This document shows, piece after piece, positions 44,472-53,326 of a stretch of DNA of 64,000 nucleotides. The stretch's first letter is position 1; each line of letters starts with the position of its first letter. The DNA comes from Aquimarina acroporae. GTDB lineage: Bacteria > Bacteroidota > Bacteroidia > Flavobacteriales > Flavobacteriaceae. Made by a program: the position numbers and the translations under genes. Under the pieces are notes generated by a model that was not told the DNA's origin, ran no database searches, and saw only the letters and a program-made list of their open reading frames with translations. The stretch spans positions 124,001 to 188,000 of the forward strand of contig NZ_JALPRE010000001.1 in NCBI RefSeq assembly GCF_023195925.1. Reading direction: 5' to 3'.

Positions 44472-45164
44472 TTAATTTATGGCCATAGTAACGGCCTGGT
44501 TTACATGAATATCACCTGTATCGAATGCAGGAATACCAATCTCCTGATCAGAAAGCAGTATTCCCAGTTCAGTACACCCTAAGATTACTCCTTCTGCACC
44601 TTGAGATCGTGCTTTGGTAATAAGAGCAATAACCTTTTGTTTAGAAACGTCTGTAAAGATTCCTTTCAATAATTCTGAATATATCATATCGTGTAACTCC
44701 TTTCGGTCAGTTTCATTCGGTATGATCACTTCTAAACCATAGTTTTCATGAAGAATTTTGGTATAAAAGTCTTTTTCCATAGTATCTTTGGTACCTAAGA
44801 GGAGTATTTTTTTGAGTTGCATTTCTTGTATTGCAACTCCAGTAGTATCGGCTATGTGTAAAAACGGAAGTGATGTGTTTTCTATAATCGCCTGGCTAGC
44901 AATATGAATCAAGTTGGTGCATAAAAGCACTATGTCGGCACCTGCTTTTTCGAGTTGTTTAGCACTTTTGGCCATAATACTACCAATACCTATCCAATCA
45001 TTGTTGAAAGTTCGTTGTTCTATTTCAGCAAAATCTACCGATACCAGGATAATTTTGGCAGAATGTGATCCCCCAACTTTTTCATTTACCCTTTTATTAA
45101 TACGCTCGTAATAGAGTTTTGAAGATTGCCATCCCATCCCTCCTATCAATCCTATTGTTTTCAT
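44472..45164 (-). CDS. Aspartate/glutamate racemase family protein
   Basis: The 230-residue protein has both catalytic cysteines of the cofactor-independent racemase family: Cys82 in LLCTNLIH and Cys197 in GCTELG. The N-terminal KTIGLIGGMGW is typical. It probably interconverts L- and D-aspartate, glutamate or a broader set of amino acids. The frame is open to 45203, but ATG 45164 gives the family N-terminus. It is divergent from a MetR-like LysR regulator across a 148-base region with a perfect palindrome, so control by that regulator is likely. Confidence 0.88.
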   Translation of the reverse strand: MKTIGLIGGMGWQSSKLYYERINKRVNEKVGGSHSAKIILVSVDFAEIEQRTFNNDWIGIGSIMAKSAKQLEKAGADIVLLCTNLIHIASQAIIENTSLPFLHIADTTGVAIQEMQLKKILLLGTKDTMEKDFYTKILHENYGLEVIIPNETDRKELHDMIYSELLKGIFTDVSKQKVIALITKARSQGAEGVILGCTELGILLSDQEIGIPAFDTGDIHVNQAVTMAIN

Positions 45165-45200
45165 GCGTCTATTCGTTTTAGCTATACATTTTTGTTTAAA

Positions 45201-45208
45201 CAAAACTA
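45201..45208 (-). promoter_or_regulatory. -7 element for the racemase gene
   Basis: On the minus strand this reads TAGTTTTG, an exact TAnnTTTG. It lies 36 bases upstream of the racemase ATG, leaving a leader of about 30 bases. No TTG was found at the -33 spacing, which suits activator-dependent expression. Confidence 0.45.
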
Positions 45209-45258
45209 GAATGAAGACTTAGGTTTACATAGTTTTGAAGCTGAGTTAAATAACATCA

Positions 45259-45279
45259 TAGCTGAAATTATTTCAGCTA
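45259..45279. promoter_or_regulatory. Perfect palindrome, MetR-type operator
   Basis: The arms TAGCTGAAAT and ATTTCAGCTA are perfect complements around a single T. The centre contains TGAA-N5-TTCA, the binding pattern known for MetR, and also T-N11-A, the general LysR box. It lies midway between the divergent genes, just upstream of the candidate -7 box of the regulator and about 60 bases upstream of the racemase start of transcription. Confidence 0.65.
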
Positions 45280-45299
45280 CACTATATGACGAAGTCCTT

Positions 45300-45307
45300 T
45301 ATCTTTG
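45300..45307 (+). promoter_or_regulatory. -7 element for the LysR-type regulator gene
   Basis: TATCTTTG matches TAnnTTTG exactly and ends 5 bases before the ATG at 45313. Transcription from it would give an almost leaderless mRNA. The palindrome covers the place where the -33 box would be, which would allow autoregulation. Confidence 0.4.
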
Positions 45308-45312
45308 TGGTT

Positions 45313-46203
45313 ATGGAACTCAAATATTTCAGGTTAATAAAAACAATAGCCGAAGAAGGTAGTATTGCCAATGCTTCTGAACGGATTTTCTTAACACAAT
45401 CAGCTTTAAGTCATCAATTACGTGAGCTTGAAGAACGACTAGGATTTAAGGTGTTTTATAGGTCTAGAAATAAATGGGAGTTAACTCCAGAAGGTAACGA
45501 ATTGTACAAATTGGCGAATACTCTATTTAGTTCTATAGACCAAGGTTTTAAAGCTATAAAACACATTACAGAAGGCTCGAAAGGAACTATTAAATTAAGT
45601 GCCGAATGCCAGTCGTTTTTTCATTCTATTCCATCGTTTATCCAAAAAATGGGTATCCTTTATCCTGAAATTGATATAGATGTAACCCTAGGAGCTACGC
45701 ATCAAACCATTTCGCAGGTGTTATCAAACGAAATAGATGTTGCCATTGTTACCTCAAAACCAGAGTCTGATGAGCTTTCGAGCACTCTGGTATATAAGGA
45801 TGAAATTTTCGCCATTATGCATGAAGAACATCCATTAAATAATCTTGAATATTTAGATGCTAGTCATTTTGCTAATGTACATTTGCTCATTAATTCTTTC
45901 CCATTAGAAGGTGTAGCCGTGTATGAACATTTTTTAAAACCTAATAAAATACATCCCAAGAAGATTTCTGCAATTCCGTTTACCGAAATTACGTTATCGA
46001 TGATAGAAGCCAATATGGGTATGATGTGTGCTCCCAAATGGCAGTTAGAAGCATTTAAATTATCTGAACAGCTAGTTTTTAAACGCATAGGAAAAAATGG
46101 ACTCAAACGAAAACACTACTTGGTCATAAAAAAAGAACAACGACATCAAAAATACATTCATGATTTTATCTCCAACTTTGAAGAATATTTTTTGGAGCTG
46201 TGA
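45313..46203 (+). CDS. LysR-type regulator, MetR-like
   Basis: The 296-residue protein has an N-terminal winged helix with FLTQSALSHQLRELEERLGF, very close to the MetR pattern TQSALSHQ. The ligand domain shares further MetR-like positions, such as SAECQSFF, HFLKPNKI and ANMGMMCAPKW. MetR regulates methionine-pathway genes with homocysteine as co-effector. Here the divergent partner is a racemase, so the ligand could be a different amino acid. The start at 45313 is chosen over 45286 from the family N-terminus. Confidence 0.85.
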   Translation: MELKYFRLIKTIAEEGSIANASERIFLTQSALSHQLRELEERLGFKVFYRSRNKWELTPEGNELYKLANTLFSSIDQGFKAIKHITEGSKGTIKLSAECQSFFHSIPSFIQKMGILYPEIDIDVTLGATHQTISQVLSNEIDVAIVTSKPESDELSSTLVYKDEIFAIMHEEHPLNNLEYLDASHFANVHLLINSFPLEGVAVYEHFLKPNKIHPKKISAIPFTEITLSMIEANMGMMCAPKWQLEAFKLSEQLVFKRIGKNGLKRKHYLVIKKEQRHQKYIHDFISNFEEYFLEL

Positions 46204-46241
46204 TAATGTCTGATACTATCATTTCACCAGCTAATACTAAT

Positions 46242-47099
46242 TTAAACTTCAAATTTCCCGTCGATTCTTCGCATAATTCTTCTCTTTAGATGATTACTTA
46301 TTTTTCTTCTAAAAGCCAGTAGTAATAATCCAATGGTTAATGGCGGTAGCGAATAAATTAGAAAATCTTCATCTTCAAATAGGTACAATAGAGAATCTAA
46401 GTCAAAAAGATCACTAAAACTAAGTAAAACTTCCTCATAGAGATTATAAATACCATAAATTAAAAACGAAACAGAAATCCACATAATTAATCTTCTAACA
46501 TTTTTGAATAATGTTTCAATCTCATAACCGCCATTAGACTGTAAAAAGAGATAAAATAATGTTTCAAGTGTCAAAAAGAAACCAAAAGGAATTAAAAACA
46601 GTAGTTCAAATTCAATAGGAACGATGATCTGAATCGTAATAATAATGGCTAGGAAAGATAATATTTTGGCCATTGACTCTTCCGAAATTCTTTTTTTAGA
46701 ATATTCAGGATACAATTTTTCTTTTATATAGTTAATAATTTCGGGATTATTAACTTGAATTAATTCATAAACCTCTAATTCTCCCAGTTTAGTGCTCAAA
46801 TCTTGAATTCTATGATAACTCTCATAAAGTTTATCCTGATGATACTTTATTTCTTCATTTAGTACTATGCTTTTTCCAAGTTTTGGTATATTCTGATGTA
46901 CTTGTTGTTCTAAATCTAATTTTTTCTTTATAAGCTCATCAATATTTTCCTTATCGATTTGAATACCAATATATTTCTCGTAGATTTCTTGTTTGTATTT
47001 TGATTTTATTCTTCTAGAGTAATTGACCAACCCAACAATTAATCCAACTACACCAACAAAACCAAACAGCAGACTGTAAAAGTTTAAATCATAATCCAT
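46242..47099 (-). CDS. Membrane protein with coiled coil, unknown function
   Basis: The 285-residue protein has one N-terminal membrane segment (about 8-26) and a charged coiled-coil region at about 30-110. Three or four C-terminal hydrophobic segments and a basic tail follow. No family was recognised. The start is set at ATG 47099; an in-frame TTG at 47105 is less likely. A 74-residue tail-anchored protein gene lies 27 bases upstream on the same strand, so the two are probably co-transcribed. Confidence 0.6.
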   Translation of the reverse strand: MDYDLNFYSLLFGFVGVVGLIVGLVNYSRRIKSKYKQEIYEKYIGIQIDKENIDELIKKKLDLEQQVHQNIPKLGKSIVLNEEIKYHQDKLYESYHRIQDLSTKLGELEVYELIQVNNPEIINYIKEKLYPEYSKKRISEESMAKILSFLAIIITIQIIVPIEFELLFLIPFGFFLTLETLFYLFLQSNGGYEIETLFKNVRRLIMWISVSFLIYGIYNLYEEVLLSFSDLFDLDSLLYLFEDEDFLIYSLPPLTIGLLLLAFRRKISNHLKRRIMRRIDGKFEV

Positions 47100-47126
47100 T
47101 ATCAACTTCGTTTATTATGAAAAAAC

Positions 47127-47351
47127 TTATTTAAGAATGCTCAAAATGAACCAAATGACAAAAAGAAAAAATATAGTTCTAAGAACTAAATCTATAAAAC
47201 CACCAGATTTCTTTTTACTTCGATACGATCTGTTTGATCGTATTGATCTGTTTCTGCTGTAGTTGGTACTAGAAGAAATATCAGAGTTAAACCTGTTATT
47301 CTCCTCTTCAAAATCGGAGGCTTTATCGCCCCATTGTTCGTATGATCCCAT
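47127..47351 (-). CDS. Small tail-anchored-like membrane protein
   Basis: The 74-residue protein has a hydrophilic N-terminus rich in Ser, Asn and Arg (a repeated R-S-N-R-S/Y pattern at about 33-45). It ends in one hydrophobic segment (about 52-72). It has the layout of a C-terminally anchored membrane protein. No family is recognised. It precedes the multi-pass protein gene by 27 bases. Confidence 0.55.
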   Translation of the reverse strand: MGSYEQWGDKASDFEEENNRFNSDISSSTNYSRNRSIRSNRSYRSKKKSGGFIDLVLRTIFFLFVIWFILSILK

Positions 47352-47719
47352 AATACTTGTGTGTTTGATTATTATTTAAAAATTATTTTAACATGCATAT
47401 TGCTATGCACCATTTTAATATTTAAAAAATAAGGGGCGTACAGTGACGACGGGAGGGTATGTAGCTTATAAAACAGGTATTTACTATTAAAAGCCATATA
47501 AATATACGAAGGGTTTAGCACACATTGGTTACGGGAATCCTTACTTCTGTAAAATATTTATAAGTAAAGTTCATCTTAAATACAAAGAGATTAGGCTCAA
47601 GATAAACTTTACTCCTACTTTTTACTAAGGCTTTAGTATACTATTATATTATTGTCAAAATACATTAGGATTGACATTTGAGGCTCTAGCGACCTGGAAT
47701 CCTCTTAAAACCCAACAAG
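47352..47719. other. Intergenic region with partial repeat module
   Basis: This 368-base gap contains GGGTTTAGCACACATTGG followed by TTACGGGAATCCTTACT at 47511-47545. A version with a few changes occurs at 42670-42704. Further right, GAGGCTCTAGCGACCTGGA (47680-47698) faintly resembles the GAGCTCTGG module. No gene is supported. Confidence 0.5.
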
Positions 47720-48466
47720 TTAGTCTAACTTAGAGATAAATTGAACAGCGTTTTCTATACTAGTTGCTTGTATGAACACTTCGTTGGTTTTATCATCTTC
47801 CCAACCAGAACTTACCAAACCTACTACCCTCCCCTTTTTGTCTACCACAGGAGAGCCACTTAAGCCTCCTAAACTTTTAGGTCCTTCAACTTGTTTTAAG
47901 TTATAGTAATTCCCTTCTATGGCATCAAATTTATAGGAGTATATACGTTGTGCTCCAATAGTATCTTTGTAAGACCAACCAATTACAAATACGTCTTCAT
48001 TCTTAGCAAGTGGTTTTTCTCTGAATTTTAGAGGCTTATGATTCGTGTTGTTTTCTTTTACAGAAAAAACTAACCAATCATTATAGGTATCCCAATTTCT
48101 ATCCATAAAACTCCAGGTAAGGGAGTCCTTTTTGTTGGTGTTTAATAGTTTATCTAATAGTACGTAATGTTTGTCATCATTTTTAGGGTGTAATTTCCAT
48201 TGTTCTAGTTCTCCTTCAAAATCTACAAACTGCATCTTATCTGTTTTGGCCATAATAAGAATATGTTTGGCAGTAATAGCATATGTATTGTTCTTATACT
48301 GTAACAAAAATCCATTGGAAGCATTAGGGTTATTAAATGAAGCATCGTTGTATGATACATTGTTTATTAATCCTATAGGAGTATTTTTTAGTTTTTCTAC
48401 AGACGAACAGCCTAGTATTAGAACAACTAGACTTAAGGTTATTATAATTGATTTTAATCTTTGCAT
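47720..48466 (-). CDS. Trypsin-like serine protease lipoprotein
   Basis: The 248-residue protein has a lipoprotein signal (LILGC, Cys20). The catalytic Ser204 lies in GGLSGSPVVD, the likely His68 in ITAKHIL, and a probable Asp130 in YNDWLVF. This is the trypsin-like (chymotrypsin-fold) peptidase pattern without PDZ domains. It should act in the periplasm or at the surface, in housekeeping proteolysis or as a hydrolase with a narrow target. It is a single gene. Confidence 0.83.
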   Translation of the reverse strand: MQRLKSIIITLSLVVLILGCSSVEKLKNTPIGLINNVSYNDASFNNPNASNGFLLQYKNNTYAITAKHILIMAKTDKMQFVDFEGELEQWKLHPKNDDKHYVLLDKLLNTNKKDSLTWSFMDRNWDTYNDWLVFSVKENNTNHKPLKFREKPLAKNEDVFVIGWSYKDTIGAQRIYSYKFDAIEGNYYNLKQVEGPKSLGGLSGSPVVDKKGRVVGLVSSGWEDDKTNEVFIQATSIENAVQFISKLD

Positions 48467-48674
48467 AGTAGTGTTTAATTTTTAATGAGAGCAATGTATA
48501 AAACGATGAATGTCTCCAAGGAAAAAATAGAGGAATCTGTATTAAACGACTACAAATGGTAGTCAAATTGTGATATCTAACTTCTTATACAGATATACCC
48601 TATTTGTATGCAATAACTAAATAAACATCTACTTTTATGATGTTCAGTAGGCAATTTCTTTATATTTATGGCTT

Positions 48675-49703
48675 ATGAATATGACTAAAAAAATTATCCT
48701 GGAACATATCGTTTTTTGGGTAATAATTTTTCTTTTCTATGTATTTGCTTCTACCAGTTCTGAGTTGTTTGAACAGTCCTTAGAAACTACAATATTAAAG
48801 TTTCCGTTGTTGATTATAGCTGCCTATGCCTTTAATAACTGGCAAGTTCCTTCTTTTTTAAATAAAAAGAAGTATGCGCTTTTTGCACTTTCTATGATGG
48901 TTATGATAATTCTATTAGTATTTCTATTCCGCTTAATGGGGTACTATCATTTAGATAAATATTGTTCTGAAGGTCCTTACCCATTAATAAGCTTGGTAGA
49001 TTTTCCTTTCTATATGTTTTCATTTCATTTTCCAGCTTTAATCATGTATTTTTTTAAAACGATCAAGGAAAAGGAATATGAAAGAGAGAAAATACATCAA
49101 TTAGAAAAAGAAAAAATAGCTACAGAGCTTAAATATTTAAAGTCACAATTAAATCCGCACTTTTTATTCAATACTTTAAATAATTTATATTCTTATGTAA
49201 TTACAAAATCTCCAAAGGCGCCCGATATGGTGCTACAACTTTCAGAGATATTAGATTATATTTTATATAAAAGTCAACAACAATCAGTCCTTTTAGCAGA
49301 AGAGGTTCATACTATAGATAATTATATAGCTTTAGAGCAAATTAAGTATGGTAATAGATTGGAGGTTGTTTTTGAAAAAAAACTGTTGCAAAAAGCATTG
49401 TCTATAACTCCATTGCTCCTATTGTCTATAGTTGAAAATGCTTTTAAACATGGGGTTAGAGATCATATCACCAAACCAAAAATTAAAATTGAGTTATTGC
49501 AATTAGACACACAAATAGTATTTACAGTTTGGAATACAAAACCTATAACACAACTCAACAATGATAAAGAGATTGATCATAAAGGAATAGGTCTTATCAA
49601 TATTCAGAGACAATTAGATTTGATATATCCTGAGAAATACACTTTTGAAATTGATGAATCTGATCGTTTTTTTAATCTAAAATTGACTCTAAATCTAAAT
49701 TAA
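48675..49703 (+). CDS. LytS-type sensor histidine kinase (pair 2)
   Basis: The 342-residue kinase has four hydrophobic segments in the first 130 residues and a short coiled linker. The phospho-acceptor is His162 in LNPHFLFNTLN, followed by LLSIVENAFKHG and GIGLINIQRQL in the ATPase part. It is followed after 2 bases by its LytTR regulator gene. The signal is unknown. Confidence 0.92.
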   Translation: MNMTKKIILEHIVFWVIIFLFYVFASTSSELFEQSLETTILKFPLLIIAAYAFNNWQVPSFLNKKKYALFALSMMVMIILLVFLFRLMGYYHLDKYCSEGPYPLISLVDFPFYMFSFHFPALIMYFFKTIKEKEYEREKIHQLEKEKIATELKYLKSQLNPHFLFNTLNNLYSYVITKSPKAPDMVLQLSEILDYILYKSQQQSVLLAEEVHTIDNYIALEQIKYGNRLEVVFEKKLLQKALSITPLLLLSIVENAFKHGVRDHITKPKIKIELLQLDTQIVFTVWNTKPITQLNNDKEIDHKGIGLINIQRQLDLIYPEKYTFEIDESDRFFNLKLTLNLN

Positions 49704-49705
49704 CT

Positions 49706-50413
49706 ATGATACAATGTTTACTTGTTGATGATGAATCCCCAGCAATAGATTTATTAAAAAGTCATATCAAATTGCTGACTAATTTAGAAATTGTAGATAG
49801 TTGTTACAGTGCCGTCGAAGCTTTTGAAGTTCTAAAAAAGAAGAAAGTTGACTTACTTTTTCTGGATATAGAAATGCCCGTTCTAAAAGGTTTAGATTTT
49901 CTAAAGACATTACAAAACCCTCCCAAGGTAATTATTACCACTGCATATAGAGAATATGCTATAGAAGGTTACGATCTTGATATTGTCGATTATTTGCTGA
50001 AACCCATTTCTTTTGATCGGTTTGTAAAAGCCATTGATCGGTTTTATGAAAGAATCCCAGCAGTGCCTAATCCCTCTTCGGTGATACAAAAAGAACAGAA
50101 TGATACCTTTTTTTACGTTAACGTAAATAAGAAACATATTAAGGTTGTTTTTGATGAAATACTTTACATAGAAAGCTTAAAGGATTATGTTAGAATTCAT
50201 ACAGAAAATCAAAGAATAGTGGTAAAAAGTAATATTGGAAAAATAGAAAAACAACTTCCTGAAAGCTTATTTCTTAGAACACATCGATCATATATTGTAG
50301 CAATACAAAAAATAACCGCTTACACACAAAAAGATTTAGAAATAGGTGATCTAGAAATCCCTATTGGGTCTAGTTACACCAATACTGTATCTTCATTACT
50401 AACCTCCTCCTGA
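49706..50413 (+). CDS. LytTR-family response regulator (pair 2)
   Basis: The 235-residue protein has the receiver pocket LLVDDE and Asp54 in LFLDIEMP, then a C-terminal LytTR domain with ILYIESLKDYVRIH and FLRTHRSYIVA. It forms an operon with the kinase gene just upstream. The TPR lipoprotein downstream may be a target or simply a neighbour. Confidence 0.92.
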   Translation: MIQCLLVDDESPAIDLLKSHIKLLTNLEIVDSCYSAVEAFEVLKKKKVDLLFLDIEMPVLKGLDFLKTLQNPPKVIITTAYREYAIEGYDLDIVDYLLKPISFDRFVKAIDRFYERIPAVPNPSSVIQKEQNDTFFYVNVNKKHIKVVFDEILYIESLKDYVRIHTENQRIVVKSNIGKIEKQLPESLFLRTHRSYIVAIQKITAYTQKDLEIGDLEIPIGSSYTNTVSSLLTSS

Positions 50414-50545
50414 TCTAAGTTTTAATACGATAACTTATACGTTTATATAGCTTCCAGCATCAGTTACCATAACATCTTCTATTTTTTAATATTGATGTTG
50501 GCATCATCAATACTTTTATCATCAAATAATTTTAAAAAAGATAAG

Positions 50546-51412
50546 ATGTTGAAACGTTTAAGTGCCTCGCTAATAGTAGTTACCTTTTTATCCTGTCAAG
50601 CTCAAAAAACAGATCGGGAACTAGAAGATGAATTTGTAAAAAAATATGCGCCCGCTAATTTAAATACTCACGGTTTTACATTGGCTGTTGATTCTAAAGT
50701 ACCCGAAGTACATCAACTCTTTAATGATTTAGAAGCTAACTTCTATTTTTATGGAGACAAAGAAGAGTTTGAAAAAAAAGCAGCAAGAGTTATTGAGCTG
50801 GACCCTAATTATCCTAGTGGAATTTTGATGAGCGGGTTTTATGTGCAAGATCCAGATGAGTACAAAGAAATGGTAACCAAGGCCTATAATTTATCCAAAA
50901 AATCCGAAATGAAATCTGAAAGGTTAATTATGCAGGCAGAATATTCCTTATTGGTAGAAGAAGACTACCTTAAAGCACAAAAATACTTCCAAAAAGTAGT
51001 GGACATGTACCCCGATAGCGCCGCGGCTATTTGGTCATTAGGTATGGCATATTACTATAATGATGAATATGATAAAGCTATGGCATGTTATAAAAAAAGT
51101 ACCGAGTTGATCCCGAATTTACCAAAAGGTTACGAATTTATGTCAGTCATGTATTATCAAAAGAAACAATATAAAAAGGCTTTAGAATATCTAGAATTAG
51201 CAAAAAAATATGGGGCAACAACCAAAAATGATATTTATTATGCCGAATATGAGCATATAGTATATTACAAAAATGGTTTCTATGACAAAACTATGAGATC
51301 TATTAAAAAAGCGCAAACGTATGGTAAGTACTTTAAAAACAGTGAAAGTCTCAAAAAAACTTATAATGCTGCAAAAGCAAAACTAGATTCAATTCAATTA
51401 TTGAAATCATAA
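50546..51412 (+). CDS. TPR lipoprotein
   Basis: The 288-residue protein has a lipoprotein signal ending TFLSC. Tandem tetratricopeptide repeats follow (AAIWSLGMAYYYNDEYDKAM and YEFMSVMYYQKKQYKKALEY). Such proteins serve as periplasmic scaffolds. The frame is open from 50492, but the signal peptide sets ATG 50546. It faces an aldehyde dehydrogenase gene with a strong shared stem-loop between them. Confidence 0.85.
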   Translation: MLKRLSASLIVVTFLSCQAQKTDRELEDEFVKKYAPANLNTHGFTLAVDSKVPEVHQLFNDLEANFYFYGDKEEFEKKAARVIELDPNYPSGILMSGFYVQDPDEYKEMVTKAYNLSKKSEMKSERLIMQAEYSLLVEEDYLKAQKYFQKVVDMYPDSAAAIWSLGMAYYYNDEYDKAMACYKKSTELIPNLPKGYEFMSVMYYQKKQYKKALEYLELAKKYGATTKNDIYYAEYEHIVYYKNGFYDKTMRSIKKAQTYGKYFKNSESLKKTYNAAKAKLDSIQLLKS

Positions 51413-51419
51413 ATTAAGA

Positions 51420-51471
51420 TTAGAATCAACAACTCTCAAACCAATTTTACTTTGGGGGTTGTTGATTCTAA
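51420..51471. terminator. Long stem-loop between convergent genes
   Basis: TTAGAATCAACAAC pairs perfectly with GTTGTTGATTCTAA (51420-51433 and 51458-51471). It sits in the 73-base gap between the convergent TPR and aldehyde dehydrogenase genes and probably ends both transcripts. There is only a short T-run. Confidence 0.65.
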
Positions 51472-51485
51472 TGTTCTTTAATTGG

Positions 51486-53081
51486 TCAAAAGTCTTTTCC
51501 TTTAAAATTGTCAATCATCATTTGACCAGCCAATTTTGCAAAATCGCCCCAACTTTGATTAATAGCATAATACGATACGTTTTCTAATAAGTGTTCAACT
51601 CGTTTTCTATTCGTTAACTCAAAACTAGTGGCATTAAAATCGTTCTTAATCACAGATTTTTTGATATTTTCAAAATTCAAGGCGTTTCCGAAGTTCCCAA
51701 CGCCAGACACAAAATTTTCTGTTGTTTCTCCACAACCGCCCCAAGTTAAGTAAGCATTTAACCAGATATTTGGAGGCACATCATTCACAGCAATTCCACC
51801 ATAGTTTAGTTCTCGAATAGCCTTGTTTAATTGATCTTCATTAGCTTCCATAGTTTCATTATCTATCAAAATCATACAACCTAGTGAGCCTAAAAGTTTT
51901 TGGTTGCAGAAACCTGTGACTTTGGTCAAAAATTCACCCGTATCTATTGAAACATCCAATGGAATTTCACTATAAACTTGACAAAATGCTTCATTTGTAA
52001 TGGCAAAATCTTCTTCTGCTATGTTTGGAATGAATACAAAATCACTTTTTAGATGTTTCCCTTTTTCAGGATGTAATACTTCTGCTGTAGATTGATGTTC
52101 GAGAAATGCTTCTTTGGTTTTATCAACACCGGGGTAATGAGATCCACATGCAAAAGTTTCTTCAGTGATAGCCCTACGTAATTCATCCAAAAACTGCTCA
52201 CGTTGTTCCCAGTTTTTGGAAGTGATAATAGTTTGTGGTCTACCACAAACAGCACCTCCATTAAGTTTTCCTACAGAAGCCAATTGAATTGCCTGACGTT
52301 TAAGATCTTTATCTGTCCATTTTCCAGGTACAATAATACATGGATTGTTTCCTCCACATTCAGATACTAACGGTGCCGATGCTTGATTTTGGATAGCATG
52401 AGCGACTCCGGTTGAGCCAGTAAAGTAAAGAGCATGTAATCCTTCTAAGGTAGATAATTGCTTTCCTTGATCGGCATCACAAAACGCTACTGCATTAATA
52501 TCAATTAAAGGTTTGAAGATCTTTTCCCAGACTACATCCGTAGCTTCGTTAAGTTGATGCGGTTTATGAATAACAACCTTATTTTCTAGAAACAAAGCCA
52601 TTGCCATTTCTATGGATGAGCTATAGTTACCCGCTCCTGAAACTGCAATTACACCTGCTGGCTTATCCATAGGGTTTACTTGTTTGGGCACTCCCTCAAT
52701 ATGTAAATATCCTTTTTGTTTAGCTGCAGCTAACTTATCTTTCGTATGTATTGGAAATACTAAAACTTCATGTAGATTATCCCCTATTTTTTCGGTATGT
52801 AAGGGTTTTGGCATTTCTCCTTTTATCAGAGATTCATATAAATACTGAATTCCCATAAGGGTTCCCGCCATTGGCATTACTGTAGTTCCCATACCTTCGG
52901 CCACAGATGTTATGTTTTCTCCTATCAAATTATTTTTCATTTCAGCATCTATCTTACCTAGGTCTTTTGCATAATGCTTTAGATTATTTTGAATCTGCTC
53001 CAAGAGTGCTAATCGTTCTACTGTTGACACATTGATCCATTGCTGCGGATTCAAAATATCGAATGCTTGTTGTGCTGTCAT
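51486..53081 (-). CDS. Aldehyde dehydrogenase family protein
   Basis: The 531-residue protein has the aldehyde dehydrogenase catalytic Glu241 in SECGGNNP and Cys279 in GGAVCGRPQ. The cofactor region YFTGSTGVA is also present. The normal ELGG is SECGG here, and the N-terminal 100 residues differ from typical members. This suits a divergent subfamily with uncertain substrate. It uses NAD or NADP to oxidise an aldehyde. It is separated by about 245 bases from the SDR gene upstream and is probably a single unit. Confidence 0.85.
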   Translation of the reverse strand: MTAQQAFDILNPQQWINVSTVERLALLEQIQNNLKHYAKDLGKIDAEMKNNLIGENITSVAEGMGTTVMPMAGTLMGIQYLYESLIKGEMPKPLHTEKIGDNLHEVLVFPIHTKDKLAAAKQKGYLHIEGVPKQVNPMDKPAGVIAVSGAGNYSSSIEMAMALFLENKVVIHKPHQLNEATDVVWEKIFKPLIDINAVAFCDADQGKQLSTLEGLHALYFTGSTGVAHAIQNQASAPLVSECGGNNPCIIVPGKWTDKDLKRQAIQLASVGKLNGGAVCGRPQTIITSKNWEQREQFLDELRRAITEETFACGSHYPGVDKTKEAFLEHQSTAEVLHPEKGKHLKSDFVFIPNIAEEDFAITNEAFCQVYSEIPLDVSIDTGEFLTKVTGFCNQKLLGSLGCMILIDNETMEANEDQLNKAIRELNYGGIAVNDVPPNIWLNAYLTWGGCGETTENFVSGVGNFGNALNFENIKKSVIKNDFNATSFELTNRKRVEHLLENVSYYAINQSWGDFAKLAGQMMIDNFKGKDF

Positions 53082-53214
53082 ACCATATAAGTTTTAATGA
53101 TTTGTCTTGAATTATATTCAAATTTAAACTCTTCATATATAGATTATTAACACTTACTTCTGAAAACAAAACACTTTTTACTGATTTTATATCACACACC
53201 TGAGATTTATACAG

Positions 53215-53241
53215 AAAAAAACGATTCAATTACTGAATCGT
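53215..53241 (-). terminator. Rho-independent terminator of the SDR pair
   Basis: ACGATTCA/TGAATCGT forms an 8-base stem around a 5-base loop. On the minus strand it reads into a run of seven Ts. It is 86 bases after the SDR stop at 53327 and before the aldehyde dehydrogenase start. Confidence 0.8.
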
Positions 53242-53326
53242 TTTCTTATCAATTTACATTCTGACTGTCGATAACTTATAAATGATAGATACATAAGTTA
53301 TTATTCCTTTCACATACTAAAACTGA

